Shown one piece after another: positions 7,236-16,732 of a DNA stretch of 64,000 nucleotides. The notes beneath the pieces were generated by a model. That model did not search any database, had not been told where the DNA came from, and worked only from the letters and a program-made list of their open reading frames with translations. Each line of letters starts with the position of its first letter. Position 1 is the first letter of the stretch. The stretch is from contig JADJTQ010000001.1 in NCBI GenBank assembly GCA_016711125.1, positions 558,001-622,000 of the forward strand, given 5' to 3'. A program made the translations under genes and the position numbers. Origin of the DNA: Saprospiraceae bacterium (lineage in GTDB: Bacteria; Bacteroidota; Bacteroidia; Chitinophagales; Saprospiraceae).

Positions 7236-10200
7236 ATGAAGAAAGGTATATTGAACAGTCCCTCAATCGTGGAAACATATTTTTACCCGATGCCGGTTGC
7301 CCGGGACCTGTTGAGGTCGAACTTTCGTCAGACATTACCCTTATTGTTTTCGATTCGCAATGGTGGTTTCAAAAACATGCAAAACCGGGAACGGATGGGG
7401 CCTGTGATTTTGAAGAGGAAGAAGAAATCTTCATATGGATTGAAGATGCCATCAGAAGAAACAGGGATAAAAAGATCATTTTCGCAACACATCATCCTTT
7501 ATATAGCGTTGGGAAACACGATGGGTATTTTCCTGCGTCTTACCTATTGTTTCCCTTGCTGGAAATCAAAAACTGGATGTATTTGCCACTTCCCGGATTT
7601 ATCTATACCGGATACCGGAAATATTTCGGAAACATTCAGGATTTGGCCCACCCCGAGTACAAAAGATTTAGAGAAACTTTGATTGACCTATTTAAAGATT
7701 ATCCAAATGTAATTTATGCAGCAGGCCATGAACACAATTTGCAATATTTTGAAAAGGATTCTTTGCATCACATAATAAGTGGTGGAGGTGGAGAAGGAAC
7801 ATACATCGCCCGAAAAAAGGGAAAAACCGATTTCGCATATCAAAGTCTGGGATTTAGTAAGTTGTCGTTTTATTCAAATGGCAATGTCTGGATGGAATTT
7901 ATCAGTCCTGATAGTACACAGAAAGGCAAAGTTGTTTACACCCGAAAGTTATTTAACAAACCGGTATTTGAGCCTGAATTAGAAGAAGCCAATAAAGATG
8001 TATTTGACTTCTCTGATAGTAATGTCATAGTCAGCCTGACGGAAATTTATAATAGAGGTAGTTTTTATACCTTCTTAAGGGGTGAAAATTATCGAAATAT
8101 CTGGCAGACAAAAGTTGAATTTCCCGTTTTTGATATGGGAATAGAAAAGGGTGGTTTGTCAATTATCAAACGCGGGGGCGGTCAGCAAAGCAGGTCGCTT
8201 AGGTTGGAAGACAAAAACGGCAGACAATACGTATTGCGGTCAGTAAATAAATATGTTGAAAAAGCACTTCCGGGAAAATTGCAGGGTACCGTAGCAGTTG
8301 ACATACTTCAGTATGCTATTTCAGCTTCCCACCCTTATGCTGCCATAACAGTGCCACGGTTGGCAGATGCAGCAGGTATCATGCACACCAACCCCAAATT
8401 TGTATGGTTACCTGATGACCCCCGGCTTGGTATATATGGTGCAAGCTTCGCCAACGATGTTTACCTGTTTGAAGAACGACCTGCCGGAAACAGAAATGAT
8501 ATAAAAAGTTTCTCTTGGTCAGAAAAAATTGTCAGTACACAGGATGTCGTTAATGAAATCCAAAATAAACCAGATCACGTGGTTGATCAGGATGCGGTCG
8601 TTCGTGCCCGGATATTTGATATTTTGATCAACGACTGGGACCGGCATGATGACCAATGGAGATGGGCAAGTTTCAAAGAAGACGGAAGAACGATTTACCG
8701 GCCTATTCCCCGCGATCGCGACCAGGTTTATTTCGTGAATGAAGGGGCAGCGATGTGGTTGGTCACACATTTTTATCCATTACGTAAATTCCATGGTTTT
8801 GAGAAAGAAATATATGATGTTAAAGGATTAAACTATAATGCCAGACACTTCGACAGGTATTTTATGACAGAACCTGATCGGGATGACTGGTTGAGCATTA
8901 CAAAAGATATCCAAAAAAACCTTACTGATACTATTATTCATCAGGCCATTCATGCATTGCCTCCAAATATCTATGATTCAGGCGGGACAGGAATAGAGAC
9001 TAAATTGAAGGCACGGAGAGATTCGCTTAGTAAATCAATCATGGATTATTACCGGTTTCTCTCAAAAACTGTTGATGTAGTGGGAACGAACGAACAGGAA
9101 TTATTTTTGGTACAGAGGCTTAAAAATGGCAACACAAGGGTTACTATTCACGAGTTAAGTGAGAAGAATAGAAAAATCAAAGACCGGCTTTATTTCCGGG
9201 AGTTTAAATTTAACGAAACTAAAGAAATCAGATTGTACGGGTTGAAGGGAGAAGATACTTTCAAATTGTATGGTTCCGGTAAAAAAGGTATAAAGGTCCG
9301 TATAATTGCGGGAAAAGGGGATGATTCCATTATTGATTATTCCAAAGTACGTGGATCAGGAAGAAAAACAATTGTTTACGACAGGAAAGATAAGGAGAAT
9401 GTTATTGTAAAAAGTAATGAAACCCATCTTCAGCTATCCAAAAAGAAATCAATAAATGTGTATGATCGTTTGCAATACAAGCGCAACACAGTTGTGCCGG
9501 TGGTGATAGCAGGATATAATGTGGATGATGGAATCTATATAGGAGGTGGGGTAAAACTCAAACGATACAATTTCAGGGATTCAATCGAACATAAAATCAA
9601 GGCGAATATTGCTTTTGAAACAGGGGCATTTACTGTTAGGTATAACGGATTGTTTTCAGCATTGTCTAAAACATTTGACCTTGCAGTTGATGCCGAGGTC
9701 AGTATTCCGAAAAATGTAGATAATTTTTACGGACTCGGTAATAATTCCAAAAAGTTAACTGACGATAAATCCTATTATCGGGTCAGGTATCAATACATTT
9801 GGTTAAACCCGATGTTAAAACATATGTTGAGCAAGCATCTTAATTATTCGTTCGGAGCATTTTACCAATTTTATAAAGTAACCGATACAATCGATAGGTT
9901 TATAGGCGATGCATATCCTCAATATCTTGACTCAACGGCATATATATCACATAGTTATGCTGGTATTAATACCAAACTGAAGTTCGACACCAGGAATAGT
10001 GAAATTTTACCAACCAGGGGCATTTTATGGGAAACGCAAACACTAGGATTCTATAGTATCAAAGAAAATGGAAACAATTTCCTGAAGGTTCTGTCTGATC
10101 TTAGTTTATATGTAAGTTACAATAAAGATCCCAGGGTCGTATTTGCCTTGCGTTTTGGTGGAGCAATTAATATTGGTAATTATGAATTTTATCATGCTAA

Positions 10201-10516
10201 TTTCCTGGGCGGTAAATCGAATCTGAGAGGATTCAGAAACAACCGTTTTGCAGGTGATCGGTCGTTTCATATAAATACAGAGATTCGATACAAATTATTT
10301 GATATAAGAAGTTATTTGTTTAATGGCCAAACCGGGGTTTTGTTTTTTAATGATATCGGTCGAGTTTGGGTAAGTGGCGTAGATTCAAAAAAATGGCATG
10401 ATGGATTTGGGGCAGGTATATGGGTAACGCCATTTGATTTTACAGTGCTTACATTAACATATAACCGGTCGTATGAAGAGAATTTAATAGATTTCACACT
10501 AAGATTTCTATTCTGA
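7139..10516 (+). CDS. Metallophosphoesterase, kinase-like middle domain and BamA/TamA-type barrel (main part)
   Basis: This frame is open from about 7139 to the stop but has no ATG/GTG/TTG until 7547, so its real start is in the preceding piece; together they encode about 1,236 residues. Order: the rest of a calcineurin-like phosphoesterase with GNHDW, ATHHPLYS and AGHEHNLQ (about 7185-7740); a middle region (about 8150-9060) with RGGGQQSRSLRL, VLRSVNK, INDWDRHDDQW (8627-8659) and RPIPRDRDQ, which together resemble kinase-fold active-site motifs such as CotH or HipA; then an outer-membrane barrel of the bacterial surface antigen type (about 9470-10516), with GGKSNLRGFRNNRFAGD before the last strands and a C-terminal Phe. 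Phosphoesterase-barrel fusions are known in Bacteroidota; the kinase resemblance is my inference. It probably acts at the outer membrane. Confidence 0.85.
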   Translation, partial: LNTFDSFKGKIVFLPGNHDWAKGREGGWENVLNEERYIEQSLNRGNIFLPDAGCPGPVEVELSSDITLIVFDSQWWFQKHAKPGTDGACDFEEEEEIFIWIEDAIRRNRDKKIIFATHHPLYSVGKHDGYFPASYLLFPLLEIKNWMYLPLPGFIYTGYRKYFGNIQDLAHPEYKRFRETLIDLFKDYPNVIYAAGHEHNLQYFEKDSLHHIISGGGGEGTYIARKKGKTDFAYQSLGFSKLSFYSNGNVWMEFISPDSTQKGKVVYTRKLFNKPVFEPELEEANKDVFDFSDSNVIVSLTEIYNRGSFYTFLRGENYRNIWQTKVEFPVFDMGIEKGGLSIIKRGGGQQSRSLRLEDKNGRQYVLRSVNKYVEKALPGKLQGTVAVDILQYAISASHPYAAITVPRLADAAGIMHTNPKFVWLPDDPRLGIYGASFANDVYLFEERPAGNRNDIKSFSWSEKIVSTQDVVNEIQNKPDHVVDQDAVVRARIFDILINDWDRHDDQWRWASFKEDGRTIYRPIPRDRDQVYFVNEGAAMWLVTHFYPLRKFHGFEKEIYDVKGLNYNARHFDRYFMTEPDRDDWLSITKDIQKNLTDTIIHQAIHALPPNIYDSGGTGIETKLKARRDSLSKSIMDYYRFLSKTVDVVGTNEQELFLVQRLKNGNTRVTIHELSEKNRKIKDRLYFREFKFNETKEIRLYGLKGEDTFKLYGSGKKGIKVRIIAGKGDDSIIDYSKVRGSGRKTIVYDRKDKENVIVKSNETHLQLSKKKSINVYDRLQYKRNTVVPVVIAGYNVDDGIYIGGGVKLKRYNFRDSIEHKIKANIAFETGAFTVRYNGLFSALSKTFDLAVDAEVSIPKNVDNFYGLGNNSKKLTDDKSYYRVRYQYIWLNPMLKHMLSKHLNYSFGAFYQFYKVTDTIDRFIGDAYPQYLDSTAYISHSYAGINTKLKFDTRNSEILPTRGILWETQTLGFYSIKENGNNFLKVLSDLSLYVSYNKDPRVVFALRFGGAINIGNYEFYHANFLGGKSNLRGFRNNRFAGDRSFHINTEIRYKLFDIRSYLFNGQTGVLFFNDIGRVWVSGVDSKKWHDGFGAGIWVTPFDFTVLTLTYNRSYEENLIDFTLRFLF

Positions 10517-10540
10517 GATCATATAGTATTTAGAAAAGAG

Positions 10541-11109
10541 ATGAAAAAAATAGATGTGAAAATGGTTTAGCAGGCATGTGACCATGTTACCGGGTTTCTA
10601 GCAGAAAAACTACCTGACGACATCGTAGTTCATACGATAGATCATTCGAAATATGTTGTCGAAAAATCAGAATTTATTGAGAAAGAAGTGGGTTGAATGA
10701 AGATGAACTAGACCAGGTAAAACTTTGTGCCTGATTTCATGATGTTGGGTATGCAATTAATCCTGAGATGCACGAAGAAGAGGGCCCCAAAATCGCAGCT
10801 GAATTTTTTGAAATTACAAGGGATTGATGAGCAAAATGATTTAGCAGGTCACTAATGATATTCTGGCTACACGAATTCCGCAGCTACCAATGGCTATTTT
10901 CTTAGGTACTTCGTGATGCCGACCTCATGCTTCTGGCCGGGGATGACTATTTGAAAGATGAGATTGAAGTAAGTGCTCGGGCACGGACGTATAGAGTTTA
11001 CTTAAATCAAGTGGGTTCGGGAGCCATTAGACACATAGAAACTGAGGGTCTTTTGTGGGTACGAGTTCGTTTAGCTTTTGAATGTTATGATTCTCGATTA
11101 TCAGGTTGA
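10541..11109 (+). pseudogene. Decayed HD-domain protein (HD-PycTM family)
   Basis: Joined frames read MKKIDVKMV, stop, QACDHVTGFLAEKLPDDIVV, HTIDHSKYVVEKSEFIEKEV, frameshift, NEDELDQVKLCA, stop, FHDVGYAINPEMHEEEG, then ILATRIPQLP and DADLMLLAGDDYLKDEIE. This is the conserved HD-phosphohydrolase layout (HTIDHxxYV, AWFHDVGY, LATRIPQ, DADLxxL). Unlike the copy at 4.7 kb, it keeps the HD pair. TAG at 10568-10570, TGA at 10732-10734 (TGG to TGA) and TGA near 10914 are substitution-type nonsense codons; there is also a one-base loss near 10690. It is a true pseudogene. No PycTM segment is seen downstream. Confidence 0.7.
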
Positions 11110-11340
11110 CATCAGTTAGCCAGTGGTGAGGAACTATATCATTGAGTTTGCACATGGCAAAGAAGGAGTAGAAAATGGCTGTTATATTCTGCACTTGGTG
11201 CGACACAGCAAACATGAAGTCATTCGGCCGAGAGCCAGTGTGGTGGCAAATGCAGCGCCTCCTTCAAATTGCGATTTAATCCTTTCCGGATTTACGGGTG
11301 CCCCGCAGTCGACTGCATAATGTACCATCGGGAGACGGAG
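11110..11340. other. Non-coding stretch with no recognised gene
   Basis: Short frames occur here, but none has a start with a ribosome-binding site, a domain or family-like composition. It lies between two HD-gene remnants and is best read as decayed DNA. The segment from 11412 to 11871 is likewise AT-rich and without a supported gene. Confidence 0.5.
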
Positions 11341-11349
11341 TTTCCAGGT

Positions 11350-11412
11350 AGCTTTTTTGCAAGTCTTTTAAAATACTCGATGCTGTGACAAATAAAACCC
11401 ACCCGGCAAATT
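11350..11412 (-). pseudogene. Short remnant of the HD-PycTM gene start
   Basis: The forward bases at 11352-11411 closely match those at 5227-5285, which encode the antisense of PDEFVYHNIKYFKRLAKK in the HD-PycTM gene. The shared core includes CTTTTTTGCAAGTC and TTTAAAATACT, and I judge about four bases in five identical across roughly 60 bp. No open frame remains. It is a third trace of the same family within 6.5 kb, on the opposite strand to the 10.5-kb remnant. Confidence 0.6.
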
Positions 11413-11871
11413 GGGGGATTAGGGATAGCCATCAATTCTTTACAATGGATTGCACGTAAATTGAAAGAGTTGGTTGTATGTTTTTGAAATTATCTGGTTT
11501 GTTATGATTGAGCCATTTAATTAGATATTTATCATTATTTGTGACGTTTCCGGATATCTCGACCCATGTTCAAATTCAAACTTATACCTATAGTGAATTC
11601 ATCCAGGTTACCTCCGTCCAATTTATACCGATATTTTCACCGATTATTTTCGCTGTCTGTGATTTTATTTTTTTATTTTTGACTGATTTTAGTGGCTCAG
11701 AGGTAAATGGATACGGAATCGGATAGCTGGATTTTTGTGATTAAAAGAACTGACCTTACTCATTTAGAATCAAAACCCTATTAGTTGAACTTTGCAGGGT
11801 AAATTATTTATTATGAATGCCATAAATAGTATTAATTAGTTCCTGGAAGAAATGTATAGAGCTTCTCCAGC

Positions 11872-12246
11872 ATGAATTACCATCCTTTTAAGGACAGCAC
11901 TATTTTGTACCAATTTGAAGTGACGATGGAGCAAGATGAATTGAATACTGCCGAAGCAGTCGTTGAAGTAATTGGCATAACCCATAATCATGCGGTAGTC
12001 GAACGGACAGCGAATAAATACCATATTGAACGCAAAGGCAAGCGTGAAAAATGGCTCGCCGATCCGATAGATTATCCTGCTATCCTACTCCCGTTTCAAG
12101 ACCCTGTCGATATAGAAATTTCTTTCGCTGCGGAAACGGGCATTTTTCATGCCAACTGCTCTATGGGGAATCATTCCTATAAAAAATCAACCCAAAAGGA
12201 AGAGAGAATTGGTATTATAGAATTTGAAATAATCTTACGAGATTGA
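11872..12246 (+). CDS. Unknown small protein upstream of a patatin gene
   Basis: I do not recognise this 124-residue cytoplasmic protein. It has no signal or membrane segment and is beta-rich and acidic, with HERK-type charged turns (IERKGKREKW, about 50-59). An in-frame TAG 13 bp upstream fixes ATG 11872 as the earliest possible start. The stop is 23 bp before the patatin-like gene on the same strand, so the two are probably co-transcribed; a role tied to lipid hydrolysis is inference only. Confidence 0.65.
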   Translation: MNYHPFKDSTILYQFEVTMEQDELNTAEAVVEVIGITHNHAVVERTANKYHIERKGKREKWLADPIDYPAILLPFQDPVDIEISFAAETGIFHANCSMGNHSYKKSTQKEERIGIIEFEIILRD

Positions 12247-12268
12247 AAGTCTCTTTAAATCAAAAGTC

Positions 12269-13042
12269 ATGAACGAACCGACATACGGACTTGTACTATC
12301 CGGAGGCGGTATCAGAGGCCTAGCTCATGTTGGTGTAATTAGAGCATTAGAAGAAGAGGGGATTTATCCCGGCTATATTGCAGGGGCTAGTGCCGGGGCT
12401 ATCATTGGTGCATTCTATGCAGCAGGCTATAGTTGTGAAGATATTCTGGCATTTTTTCACGAAACTTCTATTTTTTCGATTGATAAATATGCTTATGGAA
12501 AACCAGGATTTTTCGATACCGAGAAGTTTTACCAAATCTTCCGCACCTATTTCCCAACAGACGACTTTAAAGATTTGGCAAAAAAACTTTTTGTCTCGGC
12601 AACAGATATTTTAGCTGGGAAGACCAAATTCTTCCATGAGGGGCCTTTGATTCATGCGGTGTTGGCCTCTGCTGCCTTTCCGGTTGTTTTGTCTCCGATG
12701 ATGATAGACGAAGTGCTTTATGCAGATGGAGGCATTACCAACAATTTCCCAGTGGAGCCGCTATTGGCTCATTGCGATAGAATTATTGGGGTTTACGTAA
12801 ATCCCCTTAACAAAATAAAGGCCGAAGAATTGACCTCTGCCCGGAATGTGATGGATCGGGCTTTTAGAATCGGGATGGCCAACATGTCCATCCAAAAATT
12901 TAGTCATTGTGATTTAGTCATTTCGCCAGAAAAACTCAGCCGTTTCGGTACTTTCAGTATCAGGCATTTAGATGAATCCTATGAAATTGGTTATGAAGAA
13001 GCCAGAAAACACTTGGACGATATCCGAAGGTTGAAAGAATAG
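12269..13042 (+). CDS. Patatin-like phospholipase
   Basis: Patatin-family enzymes hydrolyse acyl esters of lipids with a Ser-Asp dyad. The 257-residue protein is a nearly minimal patatin domain. The oxyanion-hole motif SGGGIRGLAHVG is at 11-22, the nucleophile elbow GASAG at 39-43 (Ser41) and the catalytic DGG at 153-155 (Asp153). No signal peptide is seen, so it is cytoplasmic or membrane-associated, like the bacterial RssA/YchK group (family knowledge). It follows the unknown gene at 11872 with a 22-bp gap. The large hairpin element beginning at 13053 may end the transcript. Confidence 0.92.
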   Translation: MNEPTYGLVLSGGGIRGLAHVGVIRALEEEGIYPGYIAGASAGAIIGAFYAAGYSCEDILAFFHETSIFSIDKYAYGKPGFFDTEKFYQIFRTYFPTDDFKDLAKKLFVSATDILAGKTKFFHEGPLIHAVLASAAFPVVLSPMMIDEVLYADGGITNNFPVEPLLAHCDRIIGVYVNPLNKIKAEELTSARNVMDRAFRIGMANMSIQKFSHCDLVISPEKLSRFGTFSIRHLDESYEIGYEEARKHLDDIRRLKE

Positions 13043-13052
13043 TAGTGCTTTG

Positions 13053-13167
13053 TCAGGCCTGTCTGGCGCCAGACAGGGTTAAACCTCCGACGAGTCAGAT
13101 CTCACCTGGCAGAGACAGACACGACTATTGGAGTCGTCTGATCTTATCTGTCGCTGGACAGGCCTGA
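13053..13167. repeat. Nested inverted-repeat element able to form a branched stem-loop
   Basis: The outer 11-bp arms TCAGGCCTGTC (13053-13063) and GACAGGCCTGA (13157-13167) are perfect inverted repeats. Inside lie a perfect 20-bp palindrome, CCTGTCTGGCGCCAGACAGG (13059-13078), which competes with the outer arm, and a second hairpin with arms GACAGA (13114-13119)/TCTGTC (13147-13152) enclosing ACGACT (13121-13126)/AGTCGT (13132-13137). It starts 11 bp after the patatin stop. It may act as a terminator or be a dispersed palindromic element. Confidence 0.6.
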
Positions 13168-13714
13168 TATTGAAGTGGATTTTCCAATGCATCATGCGGG
13201 TTTAATGAAAAATAGATTTTACTGTGATATGACTCAACCGTTCAAGGTACCAAGTCAAAATACAGGAGCAGCCTCACTTAATTAAAATAAATTGATTTTG
13301 TCAGGACATTATTCTGATTCAATACACTGGTAATTGATAACATTCTCCTAATCAGATCAAACCTGACAATCATGAAAATTGAATTTAATAACTGTGCAAA
13401 AGCTATTCGCTGGATCTTACTTCACACTAGAACCGAATTGGATTTTCAGAATATGCGTGAACAACTGGATGTCAACTATCTGTATTCCGGAATGTTTTTT
13501 GTCTATGCCAGCAAGGAATTATCTTGAATCTTAGATCATGGCCTTCTCAATTTGATCCAGGCGAATGAGAATTTGATGGACCCTTTTGCCCGTTGCCCAG
13601 TGTACTCCATATATCGAGCTCAACGGTTACTTAGTCTTTACCCAAAGTTGGACAGACCCACTGGCTAGAGGTCAAAAAAAATTAGAGATTGTGTAAAGGA
13701 ATTTTTTTTCCGAG
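13168..13714. other. Intergenic stretch with a possible decayed short gene
   Basis: From ATG 13372 one forward frame reads MKIEFNNCAKAIRWILLHTR and stops at a TGA after about 51 codons. The same frame then stays open for about another 45 codons to TAG (ILDHGLLNLIQANENLMDPF). The two halves could be one gene with a nonsense codon, but I recognise no family. Confidence 0.35.
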
Positions 13715-15373
13715 TTACTCAATGCCCAGTTTCGTAAAAGCTTCGATACCTTCCTGAAAGGCATCAAGAACCTGCTGTTTCAATTCTTCACTTGGAAAGT
13801 TTCCTGAATCGCCCAACCATTTTTTTGAGTTTTCTAAATATCGCACAAAATAAGAAGCATCCACAGAAGACCGGACTGGTATTTCATCCACAATAATATA
13901 AATGGGACTGGTATGGGCGAAAACGGTTTCAGGTCTTAGTGTGCCGAAATAACGATTTAAGCCTGTGTTACCATTTTCCTGATTTCTTCGTTGTGCCAGA
14001 CTAAGTCCATTTCTGGAGTACGGTTGACTATATTCATAAGCTCTCGCAGTTATCCAGGTACTTTTTTCAGGCTGGAATTCGATTTCAAGTTTAGCATATT
14101 TATCATTTTGTTTTAATTGCTTTTCTGCAATTAATTCTCCGTTGGCAATAATTTCGAGACGGTCGATTGGAAATTGAGTCCATACCTCGGCAGTAATGGT
14201 ATTTTTCCGTTCGCTTGATTGTTTAATAATGCTACCGGGCCCTTGCTCTTCAATTTCCATTTTCAGGAAGGGATTGTTTGTAATAAAGGTTTTACCCTCA
14301 TTAATGGCTTGTATCCAACTAGCGTAATTAAATACTTCATCGATTTGAGCAAAAACCCGGTTGGCTCCGACACTCACCTGATTATTCATTTTATCGGTTC
14401 CAGCTGTTGCTGGTATATTCAATCCGCAATTTAAGAGTCGGTACCACAATCGTAGACCTGAGTTCATGGGTAGTTCTGGTACCACCTCTGCGGCAAAAAT
14501 GGGTGTTTGAAAGGGATCTATGGTGCAAAGGAGCTCAACGGCATCGATCTTTTTTAATACCAGACCTAAGGGACCTTCCAGACCAGGCCATGCAGCAAAA
14601 TGAGCCCACGAAACATGGCCACCATCCCGGTGAACTTCGTCACTGGCATCGATATTTAGAGGATAATGGTATTTACGTGGCTCGGCAGCGGGTTCTATTA
14701 ATTTGGATTTAATATTTAGTAAATTGATGTGGCCCAAGCGATCTTCGCGAAATTCCTGACCAAAATAGACAATATGCTCCGGTTCAGACAAAGGTTCAAT
14801 TGTGCCCCGGAATCGATCATGGTCAACTGTGAAATCGGAAATCAACACATTGCATACATTTAAGTCTTCTGACTTCATCTGCAACAAAGCAGTCTCGGGA
14901 TCAATGTAGTGCACATGAACATCACCGCTGTACCAGTTTTTTTCAGGATACTCATACAAGGATTTCAGATGAATATTTAGCATTGGTACGGGTTTAGAAA
15001 AATCGATTGTGTCCTGGTAAATTTGGTAGCGAAATCCTTTAACCACCTCAATAATAATTCTCTCCTTCGGCAAGTCAATGTTAAATGAGCCATTGGAATA
15101 GTAGAATTTTCTTCCTTCATCCAAAATAAGTCCTGCTTCCTGGCTATGAGGATCGTTTGTGCTAGTGATGGAAAAATCAGCTAAATACCCTTCTGGGGCA
15201 TATTGCTTTCCCTTCACATCAGTAAACCGGACCCGAGCAGCTGTAATTTGATTTTCTGCATCGTAGATATGTACTTGCAGTAGAGTGACGGATTTTATTG
15301 TTGCAGCGGATATATTTATTGAAAAAATCCATATGTAACAGAGAAGTAATAGGGGAAATTTGGTTTGGATCAT
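13715..15373 (-). CDS. Secreted CehA/McbA-type metallohydrolase (PHP fold)
   Basis: The 552-residue product has a signal peptide (1-23, ending ISAA). A beta-sandwich region (about 28-135) follows, then a PHP-type metal-dependent hydrolase domain. GDVHVH (150-155) matches the family's D-x-H-x-H metal motif, and ISDFTVDHDRF and YFGQEFREDRLGHINLL supply further His/Asp/Glu ligands. CehA/McbA relatives are annotated as metallohydrolases, after carbaryl esterases, but most act on unknown phosphoesters or esters. It is probably periplasmic. A following leftward gene is not obvious, and the patatin gene converges on it from the other side. Confidence 0.8.
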   Translation of the reverse strand: MIQTKFPLLLLCYIWIFSINISAATIKSVTLLQVHIYDAENQITAARVRFTDVKGKQYAPEGYLADFSITSTNDPHSQEAGLILDEGRKFYYSNGSFNIDLPKERIIIEVVKGFRYQIYQDTIDFSKPVPMLNIHLKSLYEYPEKNWYSGDVHVHYIDPETALLQMKSEDLNVCNVLISDFTVDHDRFRGTIEPLSEPEHIVYFGQEFREDRLGHINLLNIKSKLIEPAAEPRKYHYPLNIDASDEVHRDGGHVSWAHFAAWPGLEGPLGLVLKKIDAVELLCTIDPFQTPIFAAEVVPELPMNSGLRLWYRLLNCGLNIPATAGTDKMNNQVSVGANRVFAQIDEVFNYASWIQAINEGKTFITNNPFLKMEIEEQGPGSIIKQSSERKNTITAEVWTQFPIDRLEIIANGELIAEKQLKQNDKYAKLEIEFQPEKSTWITARAYEYSQPYSRNGLSLAQRRNQENGNTGLNRYFGTLRPETVFAHTSPIYIIVDEIPVRSSVDASYFVRYLENSKKWLGDSGNFPSEELKQQVLDAFQEGIEAFTKLGIE

Positions 15374-15534
15374 GGATTTTATTTACCTAAAAGTACAAAA
15401 GTGAAGATTAATTCCAAAGACCCAGCGTAGGGAAATAATGCGCGTGCATCGCTGTCCATCAGCAGATAAATAGTTTGTTCGTTCGTTCGCAGATTTACAC
15501 TGATGTTCGCGAATTTTCATCCCTGATGTCTGTA
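15374..15534. other. Intergenic leader region of the CehA-like gene
   Basis: No gene is seen here. The stretch contains GTTCGTTCGTTCGC (a short GTTC/TTCG tandem at about 15478) and sits between the CehA-like start and a single copy of the dispersed 133-bp repeat. Confidence 0.4.
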
Positions 15535-15660
15535 TGTGAGAAAATCATCTGCGTGAATTAGCGGCCATTAGCGGATAAGGGCTGCTACAAGTTTTGGTAG
15601 ATCAAAATAATTCTTCTTTGTCCACCGATTTGCGCAGATTTCCGCAGATATTCATTCCCC
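15535..15660 (-). repeat. Single diverged copy of the 133-bp repeat, inverted relative to the 45-kb array
   Basis: ATCTGCGTGAATTAGCGG and GTCCACCGATTTGCGCAG are reverse-complement versions of the repeat blocks at 44990-46990 (GATGGCCGCTGATTAACGCG and AATCTGTGGACAAA). The order of blocks matches one unit read on the minus strand. It lies between two convergent or independent leftward genes and has no open frame. Confidence 0.6.
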
Positions 15661-15721
15661 AAAGTCTGATGTAGGAACTAGAATAGGCATACAATAAGTT
15701 TTTGTTACGATTTTGGTGATT

Positions 15722-16732
15722 CTAAAATAATGTCGTCTGTCCAGGGATTGCCACTTCCATATTGGAGAGATCACCAAATTCCATTTTTGGCGGACTTAAA
15801 TCTAATTGTGACTCATTCATCGCCCAATCCCACTCAACTAATTGACCAGTGTAAGCGCTCATCCTTCCCATGATTGCCGTTAGAGTGGTTTCGGCAATTT
15901 GCTGACCTTCATTAATAGCCTTACTTTGCCGAATACTGTCAATCATTTCCTGATACTGGATTACCGAGGGATTGCTAGATTTTCCATCTGATGAAAATGC
16001 ATGCTGACCTTTTATTACACCTTTGCTAAAATCGAGTTCGGCCGAGCCTTTAGTACCCTGTACTCGCTGATTACTCCGATAAGCATAATTGTCAATTTGA
16101 GTACCCATGTATTCCACGCGTGCATCATTGGGATATTCATACTCCACACTAATGTGATCATAGATATTTCCATATTCAATACCAATGCGAGCCTGGCGAC
16201 CTCCCAATCCGATGCATTTTACCGGATGAGCATTCATGATCCAGTTCATTACATCCAGATTGTGTACATGCATTTCAACCACAAAATCACCTGATAGCCA
16301 ACTCCACATCAGCCATCGCCGGATCTGGTATTCCATCTCTGTCCATTCTTTCTTTTTTACTTTTTCTTCGCTCCTCCAGGTTCGCATGCCACTGCCAGAC
16401 CGGAAACATTGTCCTCCGGTAATATCGCCGATGGCACCGTCATGGATTCGTTTAATAATTTCACGATTAGAACTTAGTCGTCGCATTTGAGTGCCGGCCA
16501 CAAGAGTCAGTCCTTTTTGCTTGGCTATTTTGACACTTTCTAAAATTGCCCGGATGCCGACCGGATCTACTGCTACCGGTTTTTCAATAAAAACATGTTT
16601 GCCAGCCTCCACGGCATAGCGCAAATGCTGCGGTCTGAAGTTGGGTGGAGTGGTCAGGATCACCATGTCAACTCCACTATCAATTACTTTCCGATAGGCA
16701 TCAAACCCAACAAAAGTTGTTTCCGGGGTCAC
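15722..16732 (-). CDS. Gfo/Idh/MocA oxidoreductase, main part (frame split from its N-terminus)
   Basis: This frame is the C-terminal 336 residues of a Tat-exported NAD(P)-dependent oxidoreductase; the N-terminal piece is the next entry. It carries the rest of the Rossmann domain with VILTTPPNFRPQHLRYAVEA and FIEKPVAVDP, where EKP is the family's catalytic-loop signature. The C-terminal alpha/beta substrate domain follows, with GAIGDITGGQCFRSGSG and HNLDVMNWIM. The real N-terminus precedes the GTG/ATG given here: correcting one base at GGG 16751-16753 gives YPVSDIYKVTPETTFVGFDA continuous with the other frame. The usual substrates of exported members are sugars or glycosides; this one is unassigned. 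Confidence 0.85.
   Translation of the reverse strand: MTPETTFVGFDAYRKVIDSGVDMVILTTPPNFRPQHLRYAVEAGKHVFIEKPVAVDPVGIRAILESVKIAKQKGLTLVAGTQMRRLSSNREIIKRIHDGAIGDITGGQCFRSGSGMRTWRSEEKVKKKEWTEMEYQIRRWLMWSWLSGDFVVEMHVHNLDVMNWIMNAHPVKCIGLGGRQARIGIEYGNIYDHISVEYEYPNDARVEYMGTQIDNYAYRSNQRVQGTKGSAELDFSKGVIKGQHAFSSDGKSSNPSVIQYQEMIDSIRQSKAINEGQQIAETTLTAIMGRMSAYTGQLVEWDWAMNESQLDLSPPKMEFGDLSNMEVAIPGQTTLF

Noticed and set aside
11508..11726. 72-codon forward frame
   Set aside because: It is AT-driven, hydrophobic without a pattern of membrane helices, and has no ribosome-binding context or family match.
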